A DNA stretch of 64,000 nucleotides from the NCBI RefSeq assembly GCF_011170125.1, contig NZ_BLLN01000005.1:2294001-2358000 (forward strand). Reading direction: 5' to 3'. The notes beneath the pieces were generated by a model that was given only the letters and a program-made list of their open reading frames with translations, searched no databases and had not been told where the DNA came from. Both the position numbers and the translations under genes were made by a program. This DNA comes from Streptomyces diastaticus subsp. diastaticus (lineage in GTDB: Bacteria > Actinomycetota > Actinomycetes > Streptomycetales > Streptomycetaceae). Positions within the stretch are counted from its first letter, which is position 1; the number at the start of each line of letters is the position of its first letter. Positions 16,770 through 25,826 of the stretch are shown one piece after another.

Positions 16770-17210
16770 GGCGTCCCGTCCCGTTCACCGTCACTGTCCG
16801 TGGCCGCCCGTGCGCCGCGCGCCCGGAAAAGCCCCCGTACGGCACGATACGGCGCCCGCCCGGCCGGCCGGTGTGGCGCACCGGTCCCGGCGGGCACGCG
16901 CGCCGGCGGGTGCGGCCCGAGGCCGTGCCCCCGGGCCCGGCCCCACCCCGGCCCGTCGTGACTCCCCGCACGCGCGAACGTGCGCGGCGCACCCGGATCT
17001 CACCCGCCGTCACCGTCCCGGAACGCCCGGTGCACCCCTTGTCCCCCGGCTCCCGCAATCGCCCGATTCCCCGCCTCCCGGCGGAACGGACGGCGGTCCG
17101 GTCGCGTCTGTCCCTCCGGGGGCGCCCCGCGCGACTCTCCGCGCCATGACGCATCATGGAAGATCCACACGGAGCCTCGGGGCTCCCTCGGCCCGAGGAG
17201 TAACAGGCGC
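16770..17210. promoter_or_regulatory. Divergent intergenic region (441 bp)
   Basis: This gap lies between the divergent DUF445 and SGNH-hydrolase genes. It is extremely GC-rich in its first half and contains no convincing gene on either strand. Near the hydrolase it holds a small hairpin, GAGCC-tcgg-GGCTC (17172-17185), and the ribosome site GAGGAG (about 17195-17200). Promoters must lie here but I cannot place them. Confidence 0.4.
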
Positions 17211-18533
17211 ATGACCAAGCGTCACGGTTATGCCTTGCTCGCCGCCCTCGCGGCGATCGTCGTCCTGATATCGGCCGCCATATACCTGGGCGTGACCGGG
17301 ACGGGCGGCTCCCGCGACGAGTCGGCGGACCAAGGTGCCCGCACCCCGCGCAGCTCGGCGGCTCCGGCCTCGTCGGGCAGCTGGGTCGCGGCGTGGTCGG
17401 CCTCCCCGGTCGGCGGCGAGCCCGGCACCGAACTGCGCGGCTACGCCGGGCAGTCGATCCGTAACGTGGTGCACACGCACACCGGCGGCACCAGCGCCCG
17501 CGTCACCCTCTCCAACCTCTACGGGCAGCAGCCGCTCAACCTCACCCGCGCCTCGATCGCGCTGACCGCCGCCCCCAACAACCCCTCGGCCGCTCCGGGG
17601 ACGCTCCGCGCGCTGACCTTCGACGGCCGCAGCGACGTCGTCATACCCCCGGGCGAGCAGCGGGTCAGCGACGCGGTGCGCATGCGCGTACCGAACGGCT
17701 CGGATCTCCTGGTCACCACGTTCAGCCCGACGCCGTCGGGCCCGGTCACCTACCACCCGCACGCCCGGCAGATCAGCTACGTCGCCCGCGGCGAGCGCAC
17801 CGACGACGAGGCGGGCGCGGCGTACACGCAGCAGAGCCCGTTCTGGCGGTACGTGACGGCGGTGGACGTCCACAGCAGCGACTCGCAGGGCGCCGTGGTC
17901 GTCCTCGGCGACTCGCTGACCGACGGCATCACCTCGACCATGGGCGCCAACCGCCGCTGGACCGACGTGCTGGCCCAGCGGATGCGCGACGAGCCGGGCA
18001 ACCTCGACCTGAGCGTGGTCAACCAGGGCATCAGCGGCAACCGTCTGCTCTCCGGCGGCCCCGGCCGTCCCGCGGGCAACCCCAGCGGCCTCAACCGCTT
18101 CGAGCGGGACGTGCTCTCGCGGTCGGGGGTGCGCGGGATCGTGGTGGCCCTCGGCATCAACGACATCCTGCGCAACCCGAACGGCAACTCCGCCGCCGAC
18201 ATCGCCGACGGCCTGCGCGACCTGACCCGCCAGGCCCACCAGCGGGGGCTGCGGGTCACCGGCGCGACGCTGATGCCGTTCGGCGGTCACCGCGGCTGGA
18301 CGCCGGAGAAGGAGCAGATGCGCCAGGAGGTCAACACGGCCATCCGCTCCGGCGAGGTCTTCGACCACTACGTCGACTTCGACAAGGCGGTCCGCGACCC
18401 CTACGACGCGCGGAAGCTGCGCCCCGAGTACGACTCCGGGGACCACCTGCACCCGAGCGACGCGGGTTTCAGGAGGATGGGCGAGTCCTTCGACCTGTCG
18501 TTGCTGCGGAAGACCGCCCCGGCCCAGCTCTGA
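17211..18533 (+). CDS. Secreted or membrane-anchored SGNH/GDSL hydrolase
   Basis: A 440-residue esterase/lipase-like enzyme. A single hydrophobic segment at residues 8-30 (ALLAALAAIVVLISAAIYLGV) acts as signal or anchor, followed by a low-complexity linker and an N-terminal beta-domain. The catalytic SGNH blocks follow in order: block I VVVLGDSLTDG (Ser nucleophile, near 238), block II with NQGISGNRLL (Gly), block III VALGINDI (Asn) and block V SGDHLHPSDAGFRRMG (Asp and His). ATG 17211 follows GAGGAG. The role is extracellular hydrolysis of an ester or acetyl group; the substrate is unknown. It is convergent with the DUF1707 gene. Confidence 0.92.
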   Translation: MTKRHGYALLAALAAIVVLISAAIYLGVTGTGGSRDESADQGARTPRSSAAPASSGSWVAAWSASPVGGEPGTELRGYAGQSIRNVVHTHTGGTSARVTLSNLYGQQPLNLTRASIALTAAPNNPSAAPGTLRALTFDGRSDVVIPPGEQRVSDAVRMRVPNGSDLLVTTFSPTPSGPVTYHPHARQISYVARGERTDDEAGAAYTQQSPFWRYVTAVDVHSSDSQGAVVVLGDSLTDGITSTMGANRRWTDVLAQRMRDEPGNLDLSVVNQGISGNRLLSGGPGRPAGNPSGLNRFERDVLSRSGVRGIVVALGINDILRNPNGNSAADIADGLRDLTRQAHQRGLRVTGATLMPFGGHRGWTPEKEQMRQEVNTAIRSGEVFDHYVDFDKAVRDPYDARKLRPEYDSGDHLHPSDAGFRRMGESFDLSLLRKTAPAQL

Positions 18534-18569
18534 AGCTCTGACCGGGCGCGAGGGCCCCGGCTCGTGGCC

Positions 18570-19253
18570 TCAGCCCAGTTCCTTGCGGTCGTCCCCGCCG
18601 TCCGCGCCTCCGCGTTCGTCCCGGCGCCGCTCCTTCTCCAGCCGCCGCTGGGCGCGGGTGGGCTTGCGTTCGGTGCCGACGCCGCCCCAGAAGGCGAAGC
18701 CGCGGATGACGACACGCGGGGCGTCGGGGTCGGGCGTGTCGTCGCCCACGGGCCGGCCGAAGCCGCCCATGACGCCGATGCCGCGCACGTCGACCTGGAC
18801 GCCGGGCGGGACGACGATGTTGACGCCGCCCATCACCGTCCAGCAGTCGATGACCGTCTCGCGGGACTCGAAGCGCGCCTCGCGCAGGTCGAGCTGGCCG
18901 CCGCCCCAGAAGGCGATCGCCCGGAAGCGGGCGGGCACCGTCCAGCGGCCGGTGTGCTGGAAGCCGGAGAGCACGCCGATGCCCCAGCGGTTGTCCCCGG
19001 TGCCGCCGATCCGGGCCGGCCAGTTCTCCCGGCCGGGTTCACCGGTGGCGCGGGCGGCGGGGGCGCCGGTGGCGGGCAGGTCGCTGGTGAGGGGTTCCAG
19101 TTCGGCGTAGGTGCGGGCCCGGTAGACGGCGTCGAGCCGTTCCCCGAACTCGTCCATGTCCAGGCGGCCTTCGGCCATGGCGTCGCGGAGCCGTTCGGCG
19201 ACCTTCTCCCGGTCGGCGTCGGAGGCGCGGAGTTCGGGCAGCTCTTCACTCAT
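18570..19253 (-). CDS. DUF1707 / SHOCT-like protein
   Basis: A 227-residue protein opening with the DUF1707 module, ELRASDADREKVAERLRDAMAEGRLDMDEFGERLDAVYRARTYAELEPL (residues 8-57), common in actinobacteria. The rest carries beta-rich LiaF-like repeats (FRAIAFWGGGQLDLRE, VMGGVNIVVPPGVQVDVRG, IGVMGGFGRPVGD) and a very basic tail. LiaF-like domains sense or damp cell-envelope stress signalling, so an envelope role is plausible but inferred. There is no transmembrane segment, so it would be cytosolic or peripheral. It is convergent with the SGNH hydrolase, with 36 bases between stops. Confidence 0.85.
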   Translation of the reverse strand: MSEELPELRASDADREKVAERLRDAMAEGRLDMDEFGERLDAVYRARTYAELEPLTSDLPATGAPAARATGEPGRENWPARIGGTGDNRWGIGVLSGFQHTGRWTVPARFRAIAFWGGGQLDLREARFESRETVIDCWTVMGGVNIVVPPGVQVDVRGIGVMGGFGRPVGDDTPDPDAPRVVIRGFAFWGGVGTERKPTRAQRRLEKERRRDERGGADGGDDRKELG

Positions 19254-19365
19254 GCGGTCACCCTATGAGGAGCGGGGCCCGGCGGGACAGGGCCGCCGGG
19301 CCGACCGCAACGATCTCGTCACCGGGCGGGCAGCCGGCCGCGCCGCCCGCCCGGCGCGCCCTCGC

Positions 19366-20409
19366 TCAGCCGGCCGGACGCCCCGCGTACATCAGGGCGA
19401 TGACGTCCTCGATGTCCGGTTCGCGGACCGAGAGGTCGAGCAGCGGCCACCCGGCGGCGATCTCCGCGACGAGCGGCGCGGCCGGGCGGCCGGCCGGGAA
19501 GGCGAGCCACTGGCGCGGGCCCTCGACCTTGACGGTGCGGGCCGACTCCACGGCGATGGGCGGGAGTTCGGTGGCCAGGTCGACGACGAGGGTGCGTTCC
19601 GCGGCGGCGATCCGGTGCAGACCGGCCACGGCGCCGTCGTACATGAGGCGGCCGTGGTCGATGACCATGACGCGGCGGCAGAGCTGCTCGATGTCGGTGA
19701 GGTCGTGGGTGGTGAGCAGGACGGTGGTGCCGCGTTCGGCGTTCAGATCGGCGAGGAACCGCCGTACGTTCGCCTTGGAGACGACGTCCAGGCCGATGGT
19801 CGGCTCGTCCAGGTACAGCACTTCGGGGTCGTGCAGGAGGGCGGCCGCGATGTCGCCGCGCATCCGCTGACCGAGTGAGAGCTGGCGTACGGGGACGTCC
19901 AGCAGGTCGCCGAGGCCGAGGAGTTCGACGCACCGGTCGAGGTTCTCCCGGTAGCGGGAGTCGGGGACGCGGTACATGCGGTGGATGAGCTGGTAGGAGT
20001 CGAGCAGGGGCAGGTCCCACCAGAGGGTGGTGCGCTGGCCGAAGACGACGCCGATGCGGCGGGCGGTGCGGGCCCGGTCCCGGGCCGGTTCGACGCCGGC
20101 GACGCGCAGGGTGCCGCCGCTCGGGGTGAGGATGCCGGTGAGCATCTTGATGGTGGTGGACTTGCCCGCGCCGTTGGGTCCGACGAAGCCGACCACCTCG
20201 CCGCGCGCCACCGAGAAGCTGAGCCCGTCGACCGCTCTGACCTGCCGCTTCTCCCGGCGCAGCAGGCCCGTGCGGCGGCGTACCTCGAAGACCTTCTCGA
20301 CCCCGTCGAGGTGGATGACCTCCTCGCCGCCGCGCTGGCCGGGCAGGACCGCCGGGGCCGCCCCCGCTCCGGGTCCCTCGTCCGCCGCCGGTCGCTCCGT
20401 CGCGTCCAT
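19366..20409 (-). CDS. ABC transporter ATP-binding protein (ABC-2 type exporter)
   Basis: A 347-residue ATPase of an ABC-2 type transporter. Walker A is GPNGAGKST (about 77-85), the Q-loop region reads VVFGQRTTLWWDLPL, the signature is LSLGQRMRGDIAAALLHDP, Walker B is VLYLDEPTIGLD, and the H-loop is LLTTHDL. The phrase RTTLWWDLP followed by RLGVVF-like context marks the subfamily that works with two separate six-helix permeases. A C-terminal extension of about 80 residues follows. It is the last gene of a three-gene operon read on the minus strand, 85 bases after the second permease. Cargo is not identifiable; drug or lipid export is typical for the class. Confidence 0.92.
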   Translation of the reverse strand: MDATERPAADEGPGAGAAPAVLPGQRGGEEVIHLDGVEKVFEVRRRTGLLRREKRQVRAVDGLSFSVARGEVVGFVGPNGAGKSTTIKMLTGILTPSGGTLRVAGVEPARDRARTARRIGVVFGQRTTLWWDLPLLDSYQLIHRMYRVPDSRYRENLDRCVELLGLGDLLDVPVRQLSLGQRMRGDIAAALLHDPEVLYLDEPTIGLDVVSKANVRRFLADLNAERGTTVLLTTHDLTDIEQLCRRVMVIDHGRLMYDGAVAGLHRIAAAERTLVVDLATELPPIAVESARTVKVEGPRQWLAFPAGRPAAPLVAEIAAGWPLLDLSVREPDIEDVIALMYAGRPAG

Positions 20410-20494
20410 CGCTGTCGTTCTCCTGCCTCTCGGTTCGGTGTGGTGTGGCGTGGTCACCGGGTCGCCGGCCGGCGCCCGTGGTTCCGTCCGCCGG

Positions 20495-21358
20495 TCAGCT
20501 CCCGGTCGAGCGGTAGGCGCGTAGCCCGACCCGCCACAGCAGCCCGGCCGCCACACAGCAGACGGCGGCCACCAGCGGCGGGGCGAGGGCGGCCTGGACG
20601 GGCAGGCCGAGCGGCATGGGACGGTCCAGGACGTAGGCGGCGGGCACCCAGTTGACGAAGGCCAGCGGCAGCACGAAGACCACCGAGGCGACCAGTTCCC
20701 TGCCGAAGACGGTCGGCGGGTACTGGAGCAGGGTGGTGCCGCCGTAGGTGAAGGCGTTCTGCACCTCGGCGGCGTCCTGGGCGTAGAACTGGAAGACGGC
20801 CCCGGCCACGAAGAGGGCTCCGAAGATCGCCGCGCCGCTGACCAGCATCAGCGGGACCATCAGCACCCTGGACGCGCTCCAGTCGACCTCCAGCACCGTC
20901 AGCGCGTACCCGAGCACCAGGCCGCCCTGGGTGATGCGGCCGAGGCGGCGCAGGGCGAAGCGGTCGGCGGCGAGCTGGGCGAGGACGGGGACGGGGCGGA
21001 CCAGCAGGGTGTCCAGGGAACCGTCCCTGACCCGGCGGCCGAGCCGGTCCAGGGAGCCGACAGCCAGGTGGGCGAGGCCGAAGGCGGTGGCGGAGGTCCC
21101 GTACAGGAAGGCGACCTCGCCGAGGGTGAAGCCGCCGAGCCGGTCGACGTGCCCGAACATGAGCAGGATCGCGACGAAGTCGAGGCCGTTGGCGGCGATG
21201 CTGACGCACAGGGCCATGGCGAACGACGCCCGGTAGGTGAGGGTGGAGCGGACCCACATGGCGACGACGAGGCGGTAGGCGCGCACCCCCTCGACCAGCG
21301 GCGAGCGGAACGGGGCCTCGGCGGGGACGGGGCGCGCGGGCGCGGCGGGCTCAGCCAC
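20495..21358 (-). CDS. ABC-2 family transporter permease (second subunit)
   Basis: A 287-residue permease with six hydrophobic segments. It contains the family phrases VGSLDRLGRRVRDGSLDTLLVRPVPVLAQL and LQYPPTVFGRELVASVVFVLPLAFVNWVPAAYVLDR, typical of the ABC-2 permeases that come as pairs with one ATPase. The GTG start at 21356-21358 overlaps the stop of the preceding permease gene, so the two subunits are translationally coupled. It would form the membrane channel as a heterodimer with the other permease. Confidence 0.9.
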   Translation of the reverse strand: MAEPAAPARPVPAEAPFRSPLVEGVRAYRLVVAMWVRSTLTYRASFAMALCVSIAANGLDFVAILLMFGHVDRLGGFTLGEVAFLYGTSATAFGLAHLAVGSLDRLGRRVRDGSLDTLLVRPVPVLAQLAADRFALRRLGRITQGGLVLGYALTVLEVDWSASRVLMVPLMLVSGAAIFGALFVAGAVFQFYAQDAAEVQNAFTYGGTTLLQYPPTVFGRELVASVVFVLPLAFVNWVPAAYVLDRPMPLGLPVQAALAPPLVAAVCCVAAGLLWRVGLRAYRSTGS

Positions 21359-22172
21359 CCTGGACCACCACCCGGCGGGTCGCCAGGGCCTGGAGGGCGC
21401 GCCCGGCGGCCAGCAGCGCCACGGCCCAGGCGAGCTGGAAGGCGTAGACGCCGAGCAGGCCGGTGCCGGTGTGGACGCCGAGCAGGACGTCGGCGGGGAG
21501 CTGGAGGAAGGCGGACCAGGGCAGCGCGCGGGCCACCTCGCCGAGCAGGCCGGGGAAGACGTTGAGCGGCAGCAGCATCCCGGAGAAGAAGATGCCGACC
21601 AGCCAGGCGAGCTGGTTGACGCCCGCGCCGTCCAGCAGCCAGAAGGCGCTGAGCGCGACCAGGTAGCGGATGCCGAAGCTGACCAGCAGGCCGAGGGCGA
21701 CCGCGGCGAGGAAGGCCGCCCAGGTGCCGGGCGAGGCGGGCAGCGCGAGGTCGAAGACGAGGGCGCCGAAGGCGAGCGGCAGCGCGCCGCGGGCGACCAG
21801 CTGGAAGCAGGCACGGCCCGCGTCCTGGGCGAGCCACCAGAGCTGGAGGTCGACGGGGCGGTAGAGGTCGACGGCGATGTCACCCGAACGGATGCGTTCC
21901 ATCAGCTCTTCCTCCGAGCCGCCGCCCATCGCGGCGACGGCCATGTGGAGGGACTGCCCGATCCACACGAACGTGAGGGCCTGGGCCTGGTCGTAGCCGC
22001 CGAGGCCGGGTCGCTCGGCCCACAGGGCGAGGTAGGTCTGGGCGAGGATGAGCCCGAAGACGGTGTTGGTGAAGATTCCGGCGAGGGTGGCCGCCCGGTA
22101 GGTGGCGAACCGCCGGAATCCCCTGACGGCCACCGCCCCGTACAGCGCGGCCGCGCCTGAGCCCTGGACCAT
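21351..22172 (-). CDS. ABC-2 family transporter permease (first subunit)
   Basis: A 273-residue six-helix permease, first gene of the three-gene exporter operon. Signature phrases include FRRFATYRAATLAGIFTNTVFGLI at the N-terminus, LMERIRSGDIAVDLYRPVDLQLWWLAQDAGRA in the middle, and FFSGMLLPLNVFPGLLGEVARALPWSAFLQLPADVLLG. These match the partner of the downstream permease. The ATG at 22170-22172 is followed directly by the first amphipathic stretch. The 223-base gap upstream is shared with the divergent penicillin-binding protein gene and should hold promoters for both; no operator is obvious. Confidence 0.9.
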   Translation of the reverse strand: MVQGSGAAALYGAVAVRGFRRFATYRAATLAGIFTNTVFGLILAQTYLALWAERPGLGGYDQAQALTFVWIGQSLHMAVAAMGGGSEEELMERIRSGDIAVDLYRPVDLQLWWLAQDAGRACFQLVARGALPLAFGALVFDLALPASPGTWAAFLAAVALGLLVSFGIRYLVALSAFWLLDGAGVNQLAWLVGIFFSGMLLPLNVFPGLLGEVARALPWSAFLQLPADVLLGVHTGTGLLGVYAFQLAWAVALLAAGRALQALATRRVVVQGG

Positions 22173-22395
22173 CGTGCCGCTGCTCCGTTCCGCCGTGACA
22201 CGCCCGCCGACCGGGCGAAGTCCGCCTTCTGTGTGACCGAGGCCACTTCGTCGCCAAAGGGCAGGAGCTTAGGTGCGGGCCGCCACCCGACGCCACGGGA
22301 TTTCGTTGTGCGGGCGCGTATCGGTCGGCATGGCGGAACACATGATGCGAAAGTGATATTCCGGGCGTACTCGGCAATTCGGGAATCGGGGAGTC

Positions 22396-24744
22396 ATGGG
22401 AGAGGAACGGCGGCAGCCAAAGGGCGCGGGCGCGGAGCACGGGCGGTGGCCCGGGTGGGAGGGGCGTGAACCCGACCCGGGCGGGAAGCCGAGGCGCGGC
22501 ATCCGCCGGTTCGTGCCGGGCTGGCGGCTGGTGCTGGGCGGCTTCCTGGGCCTGGCGGTCCTGGTCTGCGGCGGCTTCGTCGCCGGGTACCTGCTGGTGG
22601 ACATCCCCGCCGCCAACGCCGCCGCCACCCAGCAGTCCAACGTCTACCTGTACGCGGACGGCACCCAGCTCGCCAGCGACGGCGACGTCAACCGGGAGAA
22701 CATCTCCCTCTCCGACCTCCCCAAGCCGGTGCGGCGGGCGGTCCTCGCCGCCGAGGACCGCGACTTCTACACCGGCTCGGCCGTCGACCCGCAGGCGATG
22801 ATCCGCGGCGCCTGGAAGACCGTCACCGGCAAGGGCAAGCAGTCCGGCTCCACCATCACCCAGCAGTACGTCAAGAACTACTACCTGGACCAGGATCAGA
22901 CCGTCACCCGCAAGGCCAAGGAGTTCTTCATCGCGATCAAGCTGGACCGCGAGACCTCCAAGGACGAGATCCTGGAGGGCTACCTCAACACCAGCTACTT
23001 CGGCCGCAACGCCTACGGCATCCAGGCCGCCGCGCAGGCGTACTACGGCATCGACGCCAGCGATCTGAACACCGCCCAGGGCGCCTACCTCGCCTCGCTC
23101 CTCAACGCCCCCAGCGCCTACGACGTGATCGCGCAGCCCGCCAACCGGTCCCGCGCCGAGGCCCGCTGGAACTACGTGCTGGACGGCATGGTCAAGGAGA
23201 ACTGGCTGACCGGCGCCGAGCGTGCCCGCCTCTCCTTCCCCACCCCCGACCAGCAGCACCTCCCGCGCGGCCTCTCCGGCCAGCGCGGCTACCTGGTACA
23301 GGCCGTCGACGAGTACCTGGTGGCCAACGGCGTCGTGACCGAGGCGGCGCTCGCCAAGGGCGGCCACCGGATCACCACCACCCTGGTCAAGAAGCAGCAG
23401 GACGCGCTGGTCGAGGCGGTCGACGACCGGCTGACCTCGAAGCTCGACAAGAAGAAGCGCAAGGCCGACCGGAACGTCCGCGCGGGCGGCGTCGCCCTCG
23501 ACCCGAAGAGCGGCAAGGTCCTCGCCATGTACGGAGGCGTCGACTACACCCAGCAGTACGTCAACAACGCGACCCGCCGCGACTACCAGGTCGGCTCCAC
23601 CTTCAAGCCGTTCGTGCTGACCGCCGCGCTCCAGCACAAGGCCCGCACCCAGGACGGCCGCACCATCAACCCCAACGCCCGCTACGACGGCACCAACAAG
23701 CGACGCGTCCAGGGCTGGAGCGGCGGACCGTACGAGCCGGAGAACGAGGACGAGCGGGACTACGGCGACATCACCCTGAAGGTCGCCACCGACCGGTCCG
23801 TCAACGCCGTCTACGCCCAGCTCGCCGTGGACGTCGGCCCTCAGAAGGTCAAGGACACCGCCATCGCGCTCGGGCTGCCGAAGGACACCCCGGACCTCCA
23901 GCCGTACCCGTCGATCGCGCTGGGCACCGCCACCGCCAGCGTCCTCGACATGGCCGAGGCGTACGCCAGCCTCGCCGACCACGGCCGCCACCGTGACCAC
24001 CGGCTGGTCCAGGAGATCAGCCACCTCGGCGAGAAGCTGGAGCTGCCCCAGGACCGGACCCGGGAAGCGGTGTCCCGGCGCGCCGCCGACACCACCACCT
24101 CGGTGCTGCGCAGCGTGGTGCGCGGCGGCACCGGCATGGCGGCCCGGGAGGCCGGGCGTCCGGCCGCGGGCAAGACCGGCACGGCGGAGGAGGACACGGC
24201 CGCGTGGTTCGCCGGGTACACCCCGGACCTGACCACGGTGGTCGCGGTGATGGGCCAGGACCCGGAGTCCGGCTCCCACACCCCGCTCTACGGCGCCCTC
24301 GGCCTGCCCCGGATCAACGGCGGCGGCCCCCCGGCGGAGATCTGGGCCCAGTTCACCCGGGCCGCCCTCGCCGGGCAGCCGGCGCGCGACTTCGACCTGG
24401 AGGCGGACACCTCGGCCGAGGACTCCCCCACCGCCTCCCCGAGCGAGTCCGGCGCGGCCTCCCGCAGCCCCGGGGACCCGGAGAGCGACGCGCCGAGCGA
24501 ACCGGGCGACGGCGACACCTCCCCCCGCGACCCGGGCGGCGACTCCCCGAGCGCCCCCGGCGGCGACACCGGCGGCCCCACCGACGTGCCTCCGGGCATG
24601 GAGGACGATCCGGGCCGCAACGGCGACTCGCCCCCGCCCGCCGGCCCACTGCCCGAACCCGCGCCGCCCGCCCCGGCCCGCGACCCACGCGAGACCACGA
24701 CGATTCCGGTCCCGCCGGGCCCGGAGACGCCAGGCCCGAGCTGA
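22396..24744 (+). CDS. Class A penicillin-binding protein (glycosyltransferase/transpeptidase)
   Basis: A 782-residue bifunctional peptidoglycan synthase. A short cytosolic head is followed by a transmembrane segment at about residues 43-68. The GT51 glycosyltransferase domain has the catalytic Glu120 in AAEDRDFY and the GSTITQQYVKN motif (151-161). The transpeptidase domain has the active-site serine in STFK (401-404), SVN (468-470) and KTGT (593-596). The last 130 residues are a disordered Ser/Pro/Asp/Gly tail, usual in Streptomyces. It polymerises and crosslinks peptidoglycan outside the membrane. All catalytic motifs are intact. It is divergent from the ABC-2 operon. Confidence 0.96.
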   Translation: MGEERRQPKGAGAEHGRWPGWEGREPDPGGKPRRGIRRFVPGWRLVLGGFLGLAVLVCGGFVAGYLLVDIPAANAAATQQSNVYLYADGTQLASDGDVNRENISLSDLPKPVRRAVLAAEDRDFYTGSAVDPQAMIRGAWKTVTGKGKQSGSTITQQYVKNYYLDQDQTVTRKAKEFFIAIKLDRETSKDEILEGYLNTSYFGRNAYGIQAAAQAYYGIDASDLNTAQGAYLASLLNAPSAYDVIAQPANRSRAEARWNYVLDGMVKENWLTGAERARLSFPTPDQQHLPRGLSGQRGYLVQAVDEYLVANGVVTEAALAKGGHRITTTLVKKQQDALVEAVDDRLTSKLDKKKRKADRNVRAGGVALDPKSGKVLAMYGGVDYTQQYVNNATRRDYQVGSTFKPFVLTAALQHKARTQDGRTINPNARYDGTNKRRVQGWSGGPYEPENEDERDYGDITLKVATDRSVNAVYAQLAVDVGPQKVKDTAIALGLPKDTPDLQPYPSIALGTATASVLDMAEAYASLADHGRHRDHRLVQEISHLGEKLELPQDRTREAVSRRAADTTTSVLRSVVRGGTGMAAREAGRPAAGKTGTAEEDTAAWFAGYTPDLTTVVAVMGQDPESGSHTPLYGALGLPRINGGGPPAEIWAQFTRAALAGQPARDFDLEADTSAEDSPTASPSESGAASRSPGDPESDAPSEPGDGDTSPRDPGGDSPSAPGGDTGGPTDVPPGMEDDPGRNGDSPPPAGPLPEPAPPAPARDPRETTTIPVPPGPETPGPS

Positions 24745-24932
24745 ACCGGTTCGCCTCCCGGGGCGGGACACCTGGGCGGTGTGCCGAGTCCTGAGCGGTG
24801 TCCGCGGCGTCTGGTGCGTGCTCTCGGCGTGCGCCCGGGTCTCCCTCGTACCGGACGTACTCGGGTGCTTCGGTCGTGCGGCAAGCGTGCGTGCCGGGCG
24901 TCGCGGGCCCACGAAGTTCCGCCGGACAGGTC

Positions 24933-25253
24933 CTAGTGCCCCGAGGTCAGCTTCAGGCCGACCACGGCGACGATCAGCAGGGAGACGAAGAAGACGCGGG
25001 CGGCGGTCGCCGGTTCGCCGAGGACCAGCATGCCGAGGACGGCGGCGCCCGCGGCGCCGATGCCGACCCAGACGCCGTAGGCGGTGCCGATCGGCAGGGT
25101 CCTGGCCGCCTGGGCGAGCAGCACCATGCTGGCGACGATTCCGGCGGCGGTGAAGACGCTCGGCCAGAGCCGGGTGAAACCTTCGGTGTACTTCATCCCG
25201 ATCGACCAGCCGACTTCCAGCAGACCGGCGACGAGCAGCAGGACCCAGGCCAC
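24933..25253 (-). CDS. gdx: SMR family exporter, probable guanidinium exporter (Gdx/SugE type)
   Basis: A 106-residue small multidrug resistance protein with four hydrophobic segments. The conserved membrane-embedded glutamate is in LLEVGWSIGMKYTEGFTRLWPS (Glu13), and LPIGTAYGVWVGIGAAGAAVLG and LGEP follow in the family order. The WSIGMKYTEGFTRLWPS stretch is of the SugE/Gdx type, which exports guanidinium in exchange for protons, rather than the EmrE type. A probable guanidine-III riboswitch lies upstream (25284-25330), which strongly supports the guanidinium assignment. The GTG start follows CGGAGGTG. The protein would act as an antiparallel dimer in the membrane. Confidence 0.88.
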   Translation of the reverse strand: MAWVLLLVAGLLEVGWSIGMKYTEGFTRLWPSVFTAAGIVASMVLLAQAARTLPIGTAYGVWVGIGAAGAAVLGMLVLGEPATAARVFFVSLLIVAVVGLKLTSGH

Positions 25254-25283
25254 GGGGGCACCTCCGGGAAACGCGGGTTCAAC

Positions 25284-25330
25284 GGGGGTGCGTCGTCTTT
25301 ACCAGCCCGGTACGGCGCGTCTCGTCGGGG
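25284..25330 (-). ncRNA. Guanidine-III (ykkC-III) riboswitch, probable
   Basis: Read on the minus strand, the leader of the SMR gene contains CCCCGACGAG, then GCGCCGTACCGGG, then GGTAAAGACGACGC, the order and wording of the guanidine-III class. P1 can form from CCCG and CGGG. P2 of the pseudoknot forms from GCGCCGT and ACGACGC with one C-A mismatch where the consensus has C-G. It ends about 30 bases before the start codon. That the ligand is guanidinium is family knowledge; folding was judged by eye. Confidence 0.75.
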
Positions 25331-25407
25331 TGCCTCCACCGTGGCAAGATCCGGGCCCGGCTCCCGGTGAGGTCGGTCACCGGGAGCCGGGCGACGAGCC
25401 ACGGCCG

Positions 25408-25749
25408 CTACAGGTAGAGCCCCGTCGTGTCCTGGGACCCCTCGAAGCGGTCGGCCGCGACGGCGTGCAGGTCGCGCTCGCGCATCAGGACGTAGGCGAC
25501 GCCGCGCACCTCGACCTCGGCGCGGTCCTCGGGGTCGTACAGCACCCGGTCGCCGGGCTCGACCGCTCGGACGTTCTGTCCGACGGCGACCACCTCGGCC
25601 CAGCCCAGCCGACGGCCGACCGCGGCCGTCGCGGGAATGACGATGCCGCCGGTCGAGCGCCGCTCCCCCTCGGGGATGTCGGTCCGGACCAGCACGCGGT
25701 CGTGCAGCATGCGAATGGGCAACTTGTCGTGCCGGCTGTTCTCACTCAC
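25408..25749 (-). CDS. GroES-like co-chaperone family protein
   Basis: A 113-residue protein with the GroES (Cpn10) fold: IRMLHDRVLVRTDIPEGERRSTGGIVIPATA (residues 12-42), then GWAEVVAVGQNVRAVEPGDRVLYDPEDRAEVEVRGVAYVLMRERDL. The GGIVIP mobile-loop neighbourhood is kept in altered form. It is not next to groEL and is therefore a second, stand-alone GroES-like protein, as found in many Streptomyces, of unknown client or partner. GTG at 25747-25749 gives MSENSRHDKLPIRM. The gene lies between the riboswitch-controlled exporter and DUF3618, all on the minus strand. Confidence 0.85.
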   Translation of the reverse strand: MSENSRHDKLPIRMLHDRVLVRTDIPEGERRSTGGIVIPATAAVGRRLGWAEVVAVGQNVRAVEPGDRVLYDPEDRAEVEVRGVAYVLMRERDLHAVAADRFEGSQDTTGLYL

Positions 25750-25826
25750 GCCCCGAACCTACCTGGCGACCGCTCCCCCGTACGAAGGAAGGGCCCGGAC
25801 CGCCGGCGGGAGGCCCGCACGGTGTC

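Noticed and set aside
21880..24912. Open frame of about 1000 codons antisense to the penicillin-binding protein
   Set aside because: Its translation is low-complexity Gly/Val/Arg/Leu text mirroring the real gene, with no motifs; a GC-bias shadow.
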